Source of the DNA: Nocardioides jejuensis | GTDB taxonomy: Bacteria > Actinomycetota > Actinomycetes > Propionibacteriales > Nocardioidaceae | Direction of reading: 5' to 3' | Length of the DNA stretch: 64,000 nt | NCBI RefSeq assembly: GCF_004337475.1 | Contig: NZ_SJZJ01000002.1 | Span: forward strand, 62,001 to 126,000 | Shown here: positions 44,555-52,686 of the stretch, piece by piece | Numbering within the stretch: position 1 is the first letter of the stretch | Layout of the letters: every line of letters begins with the position of its first letter | Notes under the pieces: generated by a model | Database searches by the model: none | Told to the model about the DNA's origin: nothing | The model's input: only the letters and a program-made list of their open reading frames with translations | Program-made: the position numbers and the translations under genes

Positions 44555-45522
44555 AGGATGCCCCTTCCGCACGAAGCAGCGTCGGGCAGCAGGCCGCCCT
44601 TGGAGTAGAGGTTGACCCAGGGGCCGCCGCCCGTGGCGTTGCTGACGTAGCGACCCGCGATGGCGAGGTTGTCCACCGCGCGACCGATCGCCTTGTCATT
44701 GGACTTGAGCGTGCCGATCACCAGGTTGAGGTTGTGCAGGATCGGACCGAGGTCGGCGCGGTTGTCCTGGATGATGCCGTTGAGCTGCGTGCCCAGCGTG
44801 CTCAGGTCGGCGAGCAGCTTGTGGATCGCGGCCCGGCGGGTGTTGAGCGTGTCGAGGATCAGGTCCGACGCCTTCATCAGGGCGATGATGTCGTCGCTGC
44901 TCTCGGTGAGCTGCTGGGAGACCTGCGAGGTCGCCTTGAGCAGGTCACCCAGGTCGTCACTGCGCTTGGCGATGAGGGACGACAGGGCGCTGACCTGCTG
45001 GAGGGCGGGCTTCACGTCGTCGCCGGCCACGCTCAGGACCTGCGCCATGGAGTTGAGCGACTTCTCGATCTTGTTCACGTCGAAGGCGTTGACCGTCGGC
45101 GTGCCCTTCTCGATGACGTCCTGCAGGTTGAACGGGACGCGGGTCTGCGAGACCGGGATCGGCGTGTCGCCGATGTCGCCGGCTCCCCCGGGAACGACCG
45201 AGAGGAAGTGCGTGCCGAGCAGCGTCGAGATCTTGATCTCGAGACGCGTCTGGTCGCCCAGCTTGATGTCCTTGTCGACGGTGAACGTGATCTTCACCTT
45301 GTCACCGTCGAGCTTGACGCTGGTGACCTTGCCGACGTCGACACCGGCGACCTGCACCGGCTCGGAGTTGCGGAGGCCACCCGTGTTGGCCAGCTCCGCG
45401 GAGTACCCGCGGGCTCCGATGTTGAGGCGGCTCGCACCGATGACGAGCGCCACCAGCATCGCGAGCGCGCCTACGGCGACGAGACCGGTCCGGTACTTGT
45501 CGTACTGGTAGATCGGCTTCAC
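44548..45522 (-). CDS. mceC: Mce family protein, MceC position
   Basis: A 324-residue Mce protein: short basic N-terminus, one membrane helix (about 12-32), Mce domain (TGGLRNSEPVQVAGVDVGKV), a helical tail and a late cysteine pair (ASCGRGILC) that may form a disulfide. The start GTG 45522 (VKPIYQYDKYRTG) gives a GTGA overlap with mceB; GTG 45528 is an alternative. Central gene of the operon. Confidence 0.92.
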   Translation of the reverse strand: MKPIYQYDKYRTGLVAVGALAMLVALVIGASRLNIGARGYSAELANTGGLRNSEPVQVAGVDVGKVTSVKLDGDKVKITFTVDKDIKLGDQTRLEIKISTLLGTHFLSVVPGGAGDIGDTPIPVSQTRVPFNLQDVIEKGTPTVNAFDVNKIEKSLNSMAQVLSVAGDDVKPALQQVSALSSLIAKRSDDLGDLLKATSQVSQQLTESSDDIIALMKASDLILDTLNTRRAAIHKLLADLSTLGTQLNGIIQDNRADLGPILHNLNLVIGTLKSNDKAIGRAVDNLAIAGRYVSNATGGGPWVNLYSKGGLLPDAASCGRGILC

Positions 45523-46553
45523 TTGCACACCTCCGAGTACGGGCCACCCGTGCCACCGATCCAGAAGGTCGGCGCGAGCGGCTTGCCGTTCGGTCCGACC
45601 ACGTCGAGGCCGAAGTTGCAGAAGTAGATGTTCAGCGCCGAGTAGTACGACGTGATCTGGGCGAGGTTTCCGGTGATGCTGCCCAGCGCTGTGACGCCCT
45701 TGACGACGTCGTTGCGGTTGGTGGCGAGGATCCCGGAGGTCTGCTTGAGCGCCGTGACGTCCGTGCGGACGTCCGGGCGAATCGTCTTGAGCAGATCGGC
45801 CGTCGTGCCCGTCAGGCCACCGAGCGTGTCGATCGAGTTGGCGAACGTGCCGCGCTCCTTGGCCAGACCGCCCATCAGCAGCGTGAGCTGCTTGACGGTC
45901 GCGTCGAGGTCGTCGGAGTGGGCTGCGAGGTTCTTCAGGACCGGCGTGAGGTTGTCCAGGACCTGGGTGAAGGCCTGGTCACGCTGGGAGAGGAACTTCG
46001 CGGTGGACGCCGTGGACTGCAGGAGCGACTCGACGGCCGGGCCCTGGCCCTGCAGGACGTCGATGATGTTCTGCGCGAACTTGTTGACGTCGGCAGGCTG
46101 CAGGGTGTCGAACAGCGGCTTGAAGCCGTTGAGCAGCGCCGTCAGGTCGAAGCCCGGGTCGGTCATGCCGACACCGATGACCTTGCTCGACGACAGCTCC
46201 TGGCCGCGGTCCGCTCCCGCGGTCAGCGACAGGTAACGCTGGCCGAGGAGGTTCTGGTAGCGGAGCTTCAGCAGGGTCGAGGAGTAGATCTTCTGGTCGT
46301 CGACGAGCTTGAAGGTGACCTGGGACTGGTTGTCCGGGGTGACCTCGATGTGCTCGACGCGGCCCACCTTGACGCCGGCGATACGGACGTCGTCACCGGC
46401 ACGGAGGCCGGAGGTCGAGGTGAAGTTGGCCTTCCAGACGTTGGCGTTGCCTTCGACGACGTTGCTCATCGTGTTGTAGAGCATCACGAAGAACACGAGG
46501 CAGATCGTGGCGAAGACCAGGACCTTGATCATCGTTGAGCGGAATCCGGTCAT
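45519..46553 (-). CDS. mceB: Mce family protein, MceB position
   Basis: A 344-residue Mce protein. An N-terminal anchor (MIKVLVFATICLVFFVMLY) precedes the Mce domain (TSGLRAGDDVRIAGVKVGRV). The helical region (about 120-290) predicts coiled coil. Two late cysteines (YFCNFG and SEVCK) match the conserved C-terminal pair seen in mycobacterial MceB. ATG 46553 lies 1 bp after the mceA stop. Confidence 0.93.
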   Translation of the reverse strand: MTGFRSTMIKVLVFATICLVFFVMLYNTMSNVVEGNANVWKANFTSTSGLRAGDDVRIAGVKVGRVEHIEVTPDNQSQVTFKLVDDQKIYSSTLLKLRYQNLLGQRYLSLTAGADRGQELSSSKVIGVGMTDPGFDLTALLNGFKPLFDTLQPADVNKFAQNIIDVLQGQGPAVESLLQSTASTAKFLSQRDQAFTQVLDNLTPVLKNLAAHSDDLDATVKQLTLLMGGLAKERGTFANSIDTLGGLTGTTADLLKTIRPDVRTDVTALKQTSGILATNRNDVVKGVTALGSITGNLAQITSYYSALNIYFCNFGLDVVGPNGKPLAPTFWIGGTGGPYSEVCK

Positions 46554-46554
46554 G

Positions 46555-47622
46555 TCAGCACCCCCGTCCGCGCACGCCGTTGTAGGACGGGCACTGACCG
46601 CGTCCGTAGTCGGCCGGCGTCGGAGCGACAGCCGTCGCGTCGACGCGGACCATCGCGTTGTCCTTGACCAATGAACCGAGCTTCCTTGCGAGAGAGCCGA
46701 TGGCGACGACGCCGCGGACAAGGTCCGAACGCTCGTCATAGAGGGCGTCGACGACGATCGCGGTGTGCGCGAGCGTGTTGGAGAGGGCCTTCTCGTTGGC
46801 GGACAGCAGCGCATCCGTCTTGGCCATCACCGGAGTCGCAGTCGAGACCAGGTTGTGGAAGTTGTCCTGGTTCTGCGCGAGGGTGCGAGCCGTCACGAGC
46901 AGGTTGTCCGTGGCCTCGAAGAGGTCCGGAGCGGCCTTCTGCAGCGCCTCGAGGTTGCCCGCGAGCAGGTCGAGGTTCTGCGTGACGAGCGGCAGCTTCG
47001 GGTTGAGCTTGCCGAGGTAGTCGTCGAGGCTCGTCAGCGTCTGGCCGAGGGCGTTGCCCTTGCCGTCGAGCGCACCAGCCAGGCTGCCGAGCATCTCGGA
47101 CAGCTCGGCCGGGCCGAGGGCGCGGACGACGCGGTCGAGGCCGTCGAGGATCGTCTGGAGCTCGAGCGTCTGCTTCGAGGTGTCCTGGACGATGCGCGCA
47201 CCGTCCTTGAGAGCACCCGTCGGCGCAGCCGGGCGGACCAGGTCGACGAACGACGTGCCGAAGATCGACTGCGGCATGACGCGCGCGGTGACGTTCGACG
47301 GAATGTCGCTGGCGTAGCGGTCGTCGATGTGGAGGCCGAGCTCGATGCCGCCTTCGGCGGCGCCGCCGGCGCCCTCGGAGAGGCTGTAGAGCTTGCCGAC
47401 ATTGACGCCCTGGTACTTGACGTCGGCGCCGCTGATCAGCGAACCACCGGCGTTGCGGAAGACCGCGGTGGTCGAGATGCGGTTGGCCAGAGCGCCCTTC
47501 GACACCGCCACCAGGCCTGCGAGGAGCAGACCGACGCAGATGGTGAAGATCACGCCACGGATCATCAGGACCTTGGAGGTCGGCGGGCGACCATTGCCCG
47601 CCAGGACATCACGGATGTTCAT
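46555..47622 (-). CDS. mceA: Mce family protein, MceA position
   Basis: A 355-residue Mce protein. Anchor helix at about 19-42 (MIRGVIFTICVGLLLAGLVA), then the Mce domain (AGGSLISGADVKYQGVNVGK), then a long helical stretch, ending CPSYNGVRGRGC with a cysteine pair. First of the six Mce proteins, 12 bp after the second permease gene. With the YrbE permeases it should form a lipid importer spanning the envelope. Confidence 0.93.
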   Translation of the reverse strand: MNIRDVLAGNGRPPTSKVLMIRGVIFTICVGLLLAGLVAVSKGALANRISTTAVFRNAGGSLISGADVKYQGVNVGKLYSLSEGAGGAAEGGIELGLHIDDRYASDIPSNVTARVMPQSIFGTSFVDLVRPAAPTGALKDGARIVQDTSKQTLELQTILDGLDRVVRALGPAELSEMLGSLAGALDGKGNALGQTLTSLDDYLGKLNPKLPLVTQNLDLLAGNLEALQKAAPDLFEATDNLLVTARTLAQNQDNFHNLVSTATPVMAKTDALLSANEKALSNTLAHTAIVVDALYDERSDLVRGVVAIGSLARKLGSLVKDNAMVRVDATAVAPTPADYGRGQCPSYNGVRGRGC

Positions 47623-47634
47623 GTTCTGCCTTCC

Positions 47635-48462
47635 TCAGCCCTGGATCCGGAATCCGGGGTCGTTGCCCCAGAACGCGAGGGTCATCAGCATGTCGGCGAT
47701 GACGACCACGACGATGGACGCGCGGATGGCGCGGCCGGTGGCCTCACCGACGCCCTGCGGGCCGCCGCTCGCGTTGTAGCCGAACCAGGTGTGGAGAATC
47801 GTGACGAGCAGCGAGAAGACCAGGATCTTCACGACGGACAGGATGACGTCCTTCGGCTGCAGGAACGAGTAGAAGTAGTGGTCGTACTGACCGCCGGACT
47901 GGCCGAAGAGGAAGACGATCGCGAACTTCGACGCCAGCCACGAGCCGAGCAGACCGACGAAGTAGAGCGGGACGATGGCCGTCATCGCGGCGAGCACGCG
48001 GGTGGTGATGAGGTACTCGATCGGGTTGACCGCCATGGTCTCGAGGGCGTCGATCTCCTCGTGCAGCTTCATCGAGCCGATCTGCGCGGTGAAGCGACAG
48101 CCGACCTGACCAGCGAGCGCGAGCGACGCGACGAGCGGCGCCAGCTCACGGGTGTTGACGGAAGCGGACACGAAGCCGGTGATCGGTGCGAGACCGATCA
48201 GCTCGAGGCCGTTGAAGCCCTCGATGCCGAGCGAGGTGCCGGACGAGAGACCCAGCAGGATCATGATGCCGATGGTGCCGCCGCCGACGAGGATGGCGCC
48301 GGAGCCCCAGGCGATGTCCATGACCTGGCGGAGGTACTCCTTGCGGTACTTCAGGATCACCGCGGGGAACGACACGATCACGCGCATCATGAAGGTCGCG
48401 AGGTCGCCGCCCCGGACGAGGGTGCCCTTGACGGACGAGATCTGGTTTGCGAGCACGGCCAT
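47635..48462 (-). CDS. yrbEB: YrbEB/MlaE family permease
   Basis: A 275-residue permease subunit of the Mce transporter. Several transmembrane helices; family segments GLELIGLAPITGFVSASVNT, SLALAGQVGCRFTAQIGSMK and LHEEIDALETMAVNPIEYLI (the EEIDAL coupling helix to the ATPase). The expected partner ATPase (MceG/MkL) is not in this window; in mycobacteria it is also encoded away from the mce operon. 3 bp after yrbEA. Confidence 0.95.
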   Translation of the reverse strand: MAVLANQISSVKGTLVRGGDLATFMMRVIVSFPAVILKYRKEYLRQVMDIAWGSGAILVGGGTIGIMILLGLSSGTSLGIEGFNGLELIGLAPITGFVSASVNTRELAPLVASLALAGQVGCRFTAQIGSMKLHEEIDALETMAVNPIEYLITTRVLAAMTAIVPLYFVGLLGSWLASKFAIVFLFGQSGGQYDHYFYSFLQPKDVILSVVKILVFSLLVTILHTWFGYNASGGPQGVGEATGRAIRASIVVVVIADMLMTLAFWGNDPGFRIQG

Positions 48463-48465
48463 CTC

Positions 48466-49281
48466 CTATGCCACCGACTGCGGGACGAGCATCACGTAGG
48501 CCTGCGTGATGCCGACGTTGATGACGGCCAGGGCGACGATGCTGATGACGACCGACTGGTTGACCGCGTCTGCGACACCCTTGGCGCCACCAGAAGCGGC
48601 GAGGCCCTTGTAACAGGAGACGATGACGGCGACGAAGCCGAAGAGGAGCGCCTTGAACTCGGCCAGGATCAGGTCGGTCGGCTGAGCGAAGGCGATGAAG
48701 CCGCCGAGGTAGGTGCCGGAGCTGACGTTGCCGCTCTGGACGTTGAGCAGGAAGCCCGTGCAGATGGCGGCAACCGCGACGACCACGTTGAGCAGCAGCG
48801 CGACGAGGATCGCCGCCGCGAGACGCGGAGCGATGATGCGGTTGACCGGGTTGATACCCATGACCTTGAGCGCGTCGACCTCCTCACGGATGGTGCGCGC
48901 GCCGACGTCGGCACAGATGGCGGAGCCGACGGCACCCGCGATGATCAGCGAGGTCACGAGCGGCGCGCCCTGACGCAGGACGCCGATGCCGTTGACCGCA
49001 CCGGCGAAGGAGCCGGCACCGATCTGGTTGGCGACCGCGCCGACCTGCACCGAGACGATGACGCCGAACGGGATGGCGACCATGATCGCGGGCGCAAGGC
49101 CGACGCGGATCATGAACCAGCACTGGAAGAAGAACTCACTCCAGGAGAAGTTGCGCTTCACGATGTCGCCGAAGATGGCGATGATCGACTCGACAGAGAG
49201 CAGCGCCATGCCGCCGACCGTCGTCACGCCCTTCTTGGCGCGGCCCGTCATGTCACTGACGAGTGCGGTGACCGCGCTCAT
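48466..49281 (-). CDS. yrbEA: YrbEA/MlaE family permease
   Basis: A 271-residue permease and first gene of the Mce operon. Helices plus family motifs: LVTSLIIAGAVGSAICADVG, REEVDALKVMGINPVNRIIA (coupling helix), and GLAASGGAKGVADAVNQSVV near the end. ATG 49281 is preferred over 49311 because GAGGGG precedes it. Unlike many genes here it has a leader with a ribosome-binding site, so regulation of mce could include the 5' region. Confidence 0.95.
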   Translation of the reverse strand: MSAVTALVSDMTGRAKKGVTTVGGMALLSVESIIAIFGDIVKRNFSWSEFFFQCWFMIRVGLAPAIMVAIPFGVIVSVQVGAVANQIGAGSFAGAVNGIGVLRQGAPLVTSLIIAGAVGSAICADVGARTIREEVDALKVMGINPVNRIIAPRLAAAILVALLLNVVVAVAAICTGFLLNVQSGNVSSGTYLGGFIAFAQPTDLILAEFKALLFGFVAVIVSCYKGLAASGGAKGVADAVNQSVVISIVALAVINVGITQAYVMLVPQSVA

Positions 49282-49389
49282 GAGAGCCGCCCCTCGTCTA
49301 CGGGGACACATGCCCTGATCTGTGTCACTTGCGCACTCCTCGACTCACACGATCCGACGTCAGCGCAGCGTAACGGCAATCACATCAGT

Positions 49390-49405
49390 GGTCACAGGAG
49401 TGACC
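49390..49405. promoter_or_regulatory. inverted repeat upstream of the Mce operon
   Basis: GGTCAC-N4-GTGACC is a perfect 6-bp dyad about 110 bp before yrbEA. A second small palindrome, TACCGGTA (49418-49425), follows. Both lie in the 180-bp region (49282-49461) that must hold the operon promoter. Confidence 0.5.
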
Positions 49406-49461
49406 AAAGATGGTGTTTACCGGTACCTGCTGGACTGCCTAACGGCCGAATGTGGCAGGGG

Positions 49462-50391
49462 TCACGGCCTGTCCACATCTCGGCCAGGCAAATGTCTCCT
49501 TGGTGCCATTCGCGGTCCGCGGCGCGGCTTTCCCAAGCCAGCAAGGGCAACAAGCACCTGTACGCGCAGGCGATGCGGACGCCACGGCTCGAGCAGTACG
49601 GCGAGCTCCGCATCGTCGACCGGGGCACCCGTCAGCGCCCACCCGATGTCCTTCGCGACGTGATAGTCGCCGAAGCTGACGGCGTCCGCGTCACCCAGCG
49701 CACGTGCCCGTACCTCGGCACTCGTCCAGACGCCCACCCCGGGCAGCGACTGCAGCTTGCGGTCAGCGGTCTCCAGGTCGTCGGCGGTGATGCGCTCGAG
49801 CGCAGCCGCTCGTGAGGCCGCGGTGACCAGCGCGCGCGACCGCGCCGCGTCGACGTGGAAATCCAGCCACTCCCAGCTGGGCACAGCAGCAACCACTGCC
49901 GGGCTCGGCTGGAGGAAGAGGTCGGGCCCCTCCCCTGCCGGCGCTGGCTCACCGTACCGACGGACCAGGCGCCGGAAGCCGGCGAACGCCTCCTGGCCGG
50001 TGACCTTCTGTTCCAGGATCGCCGGGAGCAACGCCTCGAAGACCAGGCCCGTCCGTCCGATGCGCAGGTGCTGGTGGCGGCGATGCGCCTCGACGAGGAC
50101 CGGAACCCGCGGGTCGAAGCCGGTCGGATCATCGAGCGCGCCGAGCAGCGCGGGCAGCGCGTCGAGCGCCCAGACGGCGCCCGGCCCCCAGGCACGTCCG
50201 CCCACCTCGCCCAGCCCGGGACGCGGCATGACCTGTAGACGGACCGGGCCCTCCGGCGTACGGAAGGCGCGCCAGTGGCTGCCGCCCTCGATCACGTACG
50301 TCGGGTCCCCCGCGCCGCGACGGGCCGCCACGAGGATCTGGCCCGCGGGGCACGGCCACGCCGGGCGCCAGGTGCGCTCGGTCGCCGTCAT
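49462..50391 (-). CDS. HhH-GPD DNA glycosylase (AlkA-like)
   Basis: A 309-residue base-excision repair glycosylase. The core has FEALLPAILEQKVTGQEAFA, the helix-hairpin-helix LQSLPGVGVWTSAEVRARAL and the catalytic Asp segment DAVSFGDYHVAKDIGW. It should remove alkylated purines. The N-terminal part (about 1-95) resembles the AlkA amino-terminal domain. ATG 50391 is used because TAAGTT lies 7 nt upstream (leaderless). It is divergent from the TetR gene and upstream of mce on the same strand. Confidence 0.88.
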   Translation of the reverse strand: MTATERTWRPAWPCPAGQILVAARRGAGDPTYVIEGGSHWRAFRTPEGPVRLQVMPRPGLGEVGGRAWGPGAVWALDALPALLGALDDPTGFDPRVPVLVEAHRRHQHLRIGRTGLVFEALLPAILEQKVTGQEAFAGFRRLVRRYGEPAPAGEGPDLFLQPSPAVVAAVPSWEWLDFHVDAARSRALVTAASRAAALERITADDLETADRKLQSLPGVGVWTSAEVRARALGDADAVSFGDYHVAKDIGWALTGAPVDDAELAVLLEPWRPHRLRVQVLVALAGLGKPRRGPRMAPRRHLPGRDVDRP

Positions 50392-50398
50392 GAAGGCG

Positions 50399-50404
50399 AA
50401 CTTA
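50399..50404 (-). promoter_or_regulatory. -10 box of the glycosylase gene (leaderless)
   Basis: TAAGTT on the minus strand, 7 nt before ATG 50391. Confidence 0.55.
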
Positions 50405-50415
50405 CCGAACACGTA

Positions 50416-50435
50416 TGTAACTGGCTGTGACAACT
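50416..50435. promoter_or_regulatory. possible TetR operator (TGTAACT direct repeat)
   Basis: TGTAACT-N5-TGACAACT sits between the divergent glycosylase and TetR genes. It is related in sequence and 12-bp spacing to AGTTACA-N5-AGTTACA at 52593-52611 (reverse complement). It lies directly before the TetR -10 box, as expected for autoregulation. Confidence 0.45.
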
Positions 50436-50441
50436 TCGGCC

Positions 50442-50447
50442 TATGCT
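50442..50447 (+). promoter_or_regulatory. -10 box of the TetR gene (leaderless)
   Basis: TATGCT lies 6 nt before ATG 50454, favouring this start over GTG 50427. Confidence 0.55.
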
Positions 50448-50453
50448 GCTGGC

Positions 50454-51149
50454 ATGACCTCCGTGCAGCGCCCTGACGGCCGCCAGACCGACGGTCGGCG
50501 TACGGCAGCCGCCGCGCGCCGCCGCGAGCGTCGTCGCGAGATCATCCAGGCCACCCGTGAGCTCTTCGACGAGCGCGGCGTGCGCGACGTGCAGATCGAG
50601 GATGTCGCCCGGTCGGTCGGCATCAACCGCGCCATCATCTACCGGCACTTCTCCGGCAAGGAGGAGCTCTTCGCGCTGACGCTCGTCGGCTACACCGAGG
50701 AGCTCGAGGAGCGCCTGCGCGAGGCCGTGAAGAGCCGCCGCAAGCCGCAGACCCAGCTGGCTGCTGCGGTCGAGGCCTTCGCGGACTTCGGCATCGAGTT
50801 CCCCGCGTTCGTGGACTGCGCACTCACGCTGATGCGCCGACCGGGCGCCGAGCTGCTCGAGGAGGTCAGCGAGAGCGCGATGTTCAAGCTGGGTCGTGGC
50901 ATCACCGGGTGCATGGAGCAGCTCGCCGACGTCGTACGCCGCGGCAACGACAGCGGCGAGATGCGGGTCGAGGACCCCTACCAGCTGGCCAACACCCTGT
51001 ACGCCGCCGGCCTCGGCTCCCTGCAGCTCGCGCGGCTCGGCATCACCGTGCGCCCCTCCTCGTCGGGTCTGCCGACCGTCGTGCCGCTGCCGGCGGAGCA
51101 GGTCAAGAACTACATGGTCGACGCGGCGCTGGCACTGGCCGGCGCCTGA
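50454..51149 (+). CDS. TetR family transcriptional regulator
   Basis: A 231-residue one-component regulator. A basic N-terminus precedes the helix-turn-helix (ATRELFDERGVRDVQIEDVA, then SVGINRAIIYRHFSGKEELF). The ligand domain contains FPAFVDCALTLMRRPGAELL and ANTLYAAGLGSLQLARLG. Its position beside fadA2/fabG4 matches the mycobacterial Rv0238 regulator, so a lipid-derived ligand is likely but not shown. The AGTTACA elements at 50416 and 52593 are candidate operators. Converges with fadA2. Confidence 0.92.
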   Translation: MTSVQRPDGRQTDGRRTAAAARRRERRREIIQATRELFDERGVRDVQIEDVARSVGINRAIIYRHFSGKEELFALTLVGYTEELEERLREAVKSRRKPQTQLAAAVEAFADFGIEFPAFVDCALTLMRRPGAELLEEVSESAMFKLGRGITGCMEQLADVVRRGNDSGEMRVEDPYQLANTLYAAGLGSLQLARLGITVRPSSSGLPTVVPLPAEQVKNYMVDAALALAGA

Positions 51150-51165
51150 TCCCGCTCCTACGCAG

Positions 51166-51199
51166 GAAGCCCCCGCCCGGCGAACCGGGCGGGGGCTTC
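51166..51199. terminator. bidirectional terminator between TetR and fadA2
   Basis: A perfect 15-bp stem (51166-51180 with 51185-51199) and CGAA loop lies between two converging genes. Confidence 0.85.
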
Positions 51200-51216
51200 T
51201 CGCGTGAAGCGGTCGA

Positions 51217-52497
51217 TCAGCGCTCGACGATGGCGACGATGCCCTGACCGCCGGCCTCGCAGACGGACAGGAGCACGCGGCCCTTGCCCTTCTCCTTGAG
51301 CAGCTTCGCGGCGACCGGGATCAGGCGACCACCGGTGGCAGCGAACGGGTGCGCCGCGGCGAGCGACGAGCCGTTGACGTTGAGCTTGGAGCGGTCGATC
51401 TCGCCGAGCGGCTTGTCGAGGCCCAGGCGCTCCTTGCAGAAGACCGGGTCGGCCCAGGCCTTGAGCGTCGAGAGGACCTGCGCGGCGAACGCCTCGTGGA
51501 TCTCGTAGTAGTCGAAGTCCTGCAGCGTCAGGTTGTTGCGCTCGAGGAGCTGCGCGACGGCGTACGCCGGGGCCATCAGGAGGCCCTCGTGGCCACCGAC
51601 GAAGTCGACAGCAGCGACCTGGAAGTCGGAGATGTAGGCGAGCGGCTCGTAGCCGTTGGCCTTGGCCCACTCCTCCGAGGCGAGAAGGACGGCCGAGGCG
51701 CCGTCGGAGAGCGGCGTCGAGTTGCCGGCGGTCATGGTCGCGGCCTCGCCCTTGCCGAAGACCGGCTTCAGCTTGGCGAGCTTCTCGACGGTCGAGTCGG
51801 GACGCAGGTGGTTGTCACGCTCGACACCACGGAACGGCGTGACGAGGTCGTCCTGCCAGCCCTCTGCCCACGAGCGGGCGAGGTTCTGGTGCGACTTCGC
51901 GGCGAGCTCGTCCTGGTCCTCGCGGGTGATGCCCCACTCGAGCGCGGTGATCGCCTGGTGGTCGCCCATGGCGAGGCCGGTGCGCGGCTCGGAGTTGGCC
52001 GGCGGCAGCAGGCCGATGTCGCCCGGGCGGATGCCCAGGAGCGCCTTGACGCGGTCCTTGTTGGTCTTGAGCTGGTTGATCTTGATGAGCTTCTTGCGGA
52101 GCTTCTCCGAGATCGCGATCGGGGCGTCGGAGGTCGTGTCCGAACCACACGCGATGCCGGACTCGATCTGGCCCGTGGCGATCTGCAGCGCAACCACGTT
52201 GGCGGCGAAGAGGCCGGTGCCACACGCCTGCTGGATGTCGACGGCCGGCGTGGCCGGGTCGAGCTGCGTGCCGAGGACCGACTCGCGGACCAGGTTGAAG
52301 TCGCGGGAGTGCTTGACGACCGCACCGCCGGCGACGAGGCCGAGCTGCTTGCCCTCAAGGCCGAAACGGGTGACCAGGCCCTCGAGAGCCGCGGTCATCA
52401 TCTCCTGGTTGGACGCCTCGGCGTAGACGGTGTTGGACCGGGCGAACGGGATGCGGTTGCCGCCGATGATGGCGACGCGGCGGGTCTTGGCCTGCAT
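51217..52497 (-). CDS. fadA2: acetyl-CoA acetyltransferase, FadA2-like
   Basis: A 426-residue thiolase. The nucleophile is Cys92 in IQQACGTGLFA. Further catalytic parts: YYEIHEAFAAQ, GGSSLAAAHPFAATGGR-like (NGSSLAAAHPFAATGGR) and the second cysteine in SVCEAGGQGIVA. It matches the Rv0243 type in length and in being divergent from fabG4-htdX. A GAGGAG ribosome-binding site precedes ATG 52497; a much longer frame to 54588 is antisense to fabG4 and was ignored. It should cleave or condense beta-ketoacyl-CoA. Confidence 0.94.
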   Translation of the reverse strand: MQAKTRRVAIIGGNRIPFARSNTVYAEASNQEMMTAALEGLVTRFGLEGKQLGLVAGGAVVKHSRDFNLVRESVLGTQLDPATPAVDIQQACGTGLFAANVVALQIATGQIESGIACGSDTTSDAPIAISEKLRKKLIKINQLKTNKDRVKALLGIRPGDIGLLPPANSEPRTGLAMGDHQAITALEWGITREDQDELAAKSHQNLARSWAEGWQDDLVTPFRGVERDNHLRPDSTVEKLAKLKPVFGKGEAATMTAGNSTPLSDGASAVLLASEEWAKANGYEPLAYISDFQVAAVDFVGGHEGLLMAPAYAVAQLLERNNLTLQDFDYYEIHEAFAAQVLSTLKAWADPVFCKERLGLDKPLGEIDRSKLNVNGSSLAAAHPFAATGGRLIPVAAKLLKEKGKGRVLLSVCEAGGQGIVAIVER

Positions 52498-52592
52498 GGT
52501 CACTCCTCTAGAGGTCTGAGATGTCCCTATCCTTGCCGGTCGGGACGGGTGATGGAACCGTGTGAGTGCCAGATCACGAAATGTGGACACCC

Positions 52593-52611
52593 AGTTACAC
52601 TTCAAGTTACA
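52593..52611. promoter_or_regulatory. AGTTACA direct repeat, candidate TetR operator
   Basis: AGTTACA at 52593-52599 and again at 52605-52611, with 5 nt between. It is placed between divergent fadA2 and fabG4, so it could control both. Confidence 0.6.
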
Positions 52612-52686
52612 TGATCCTGACAGCGCGCCGTCCCCGTAGGGCCGTCCCGCACGCCGCCTTTCATCCGAGATGAGGAAGCCACACCC

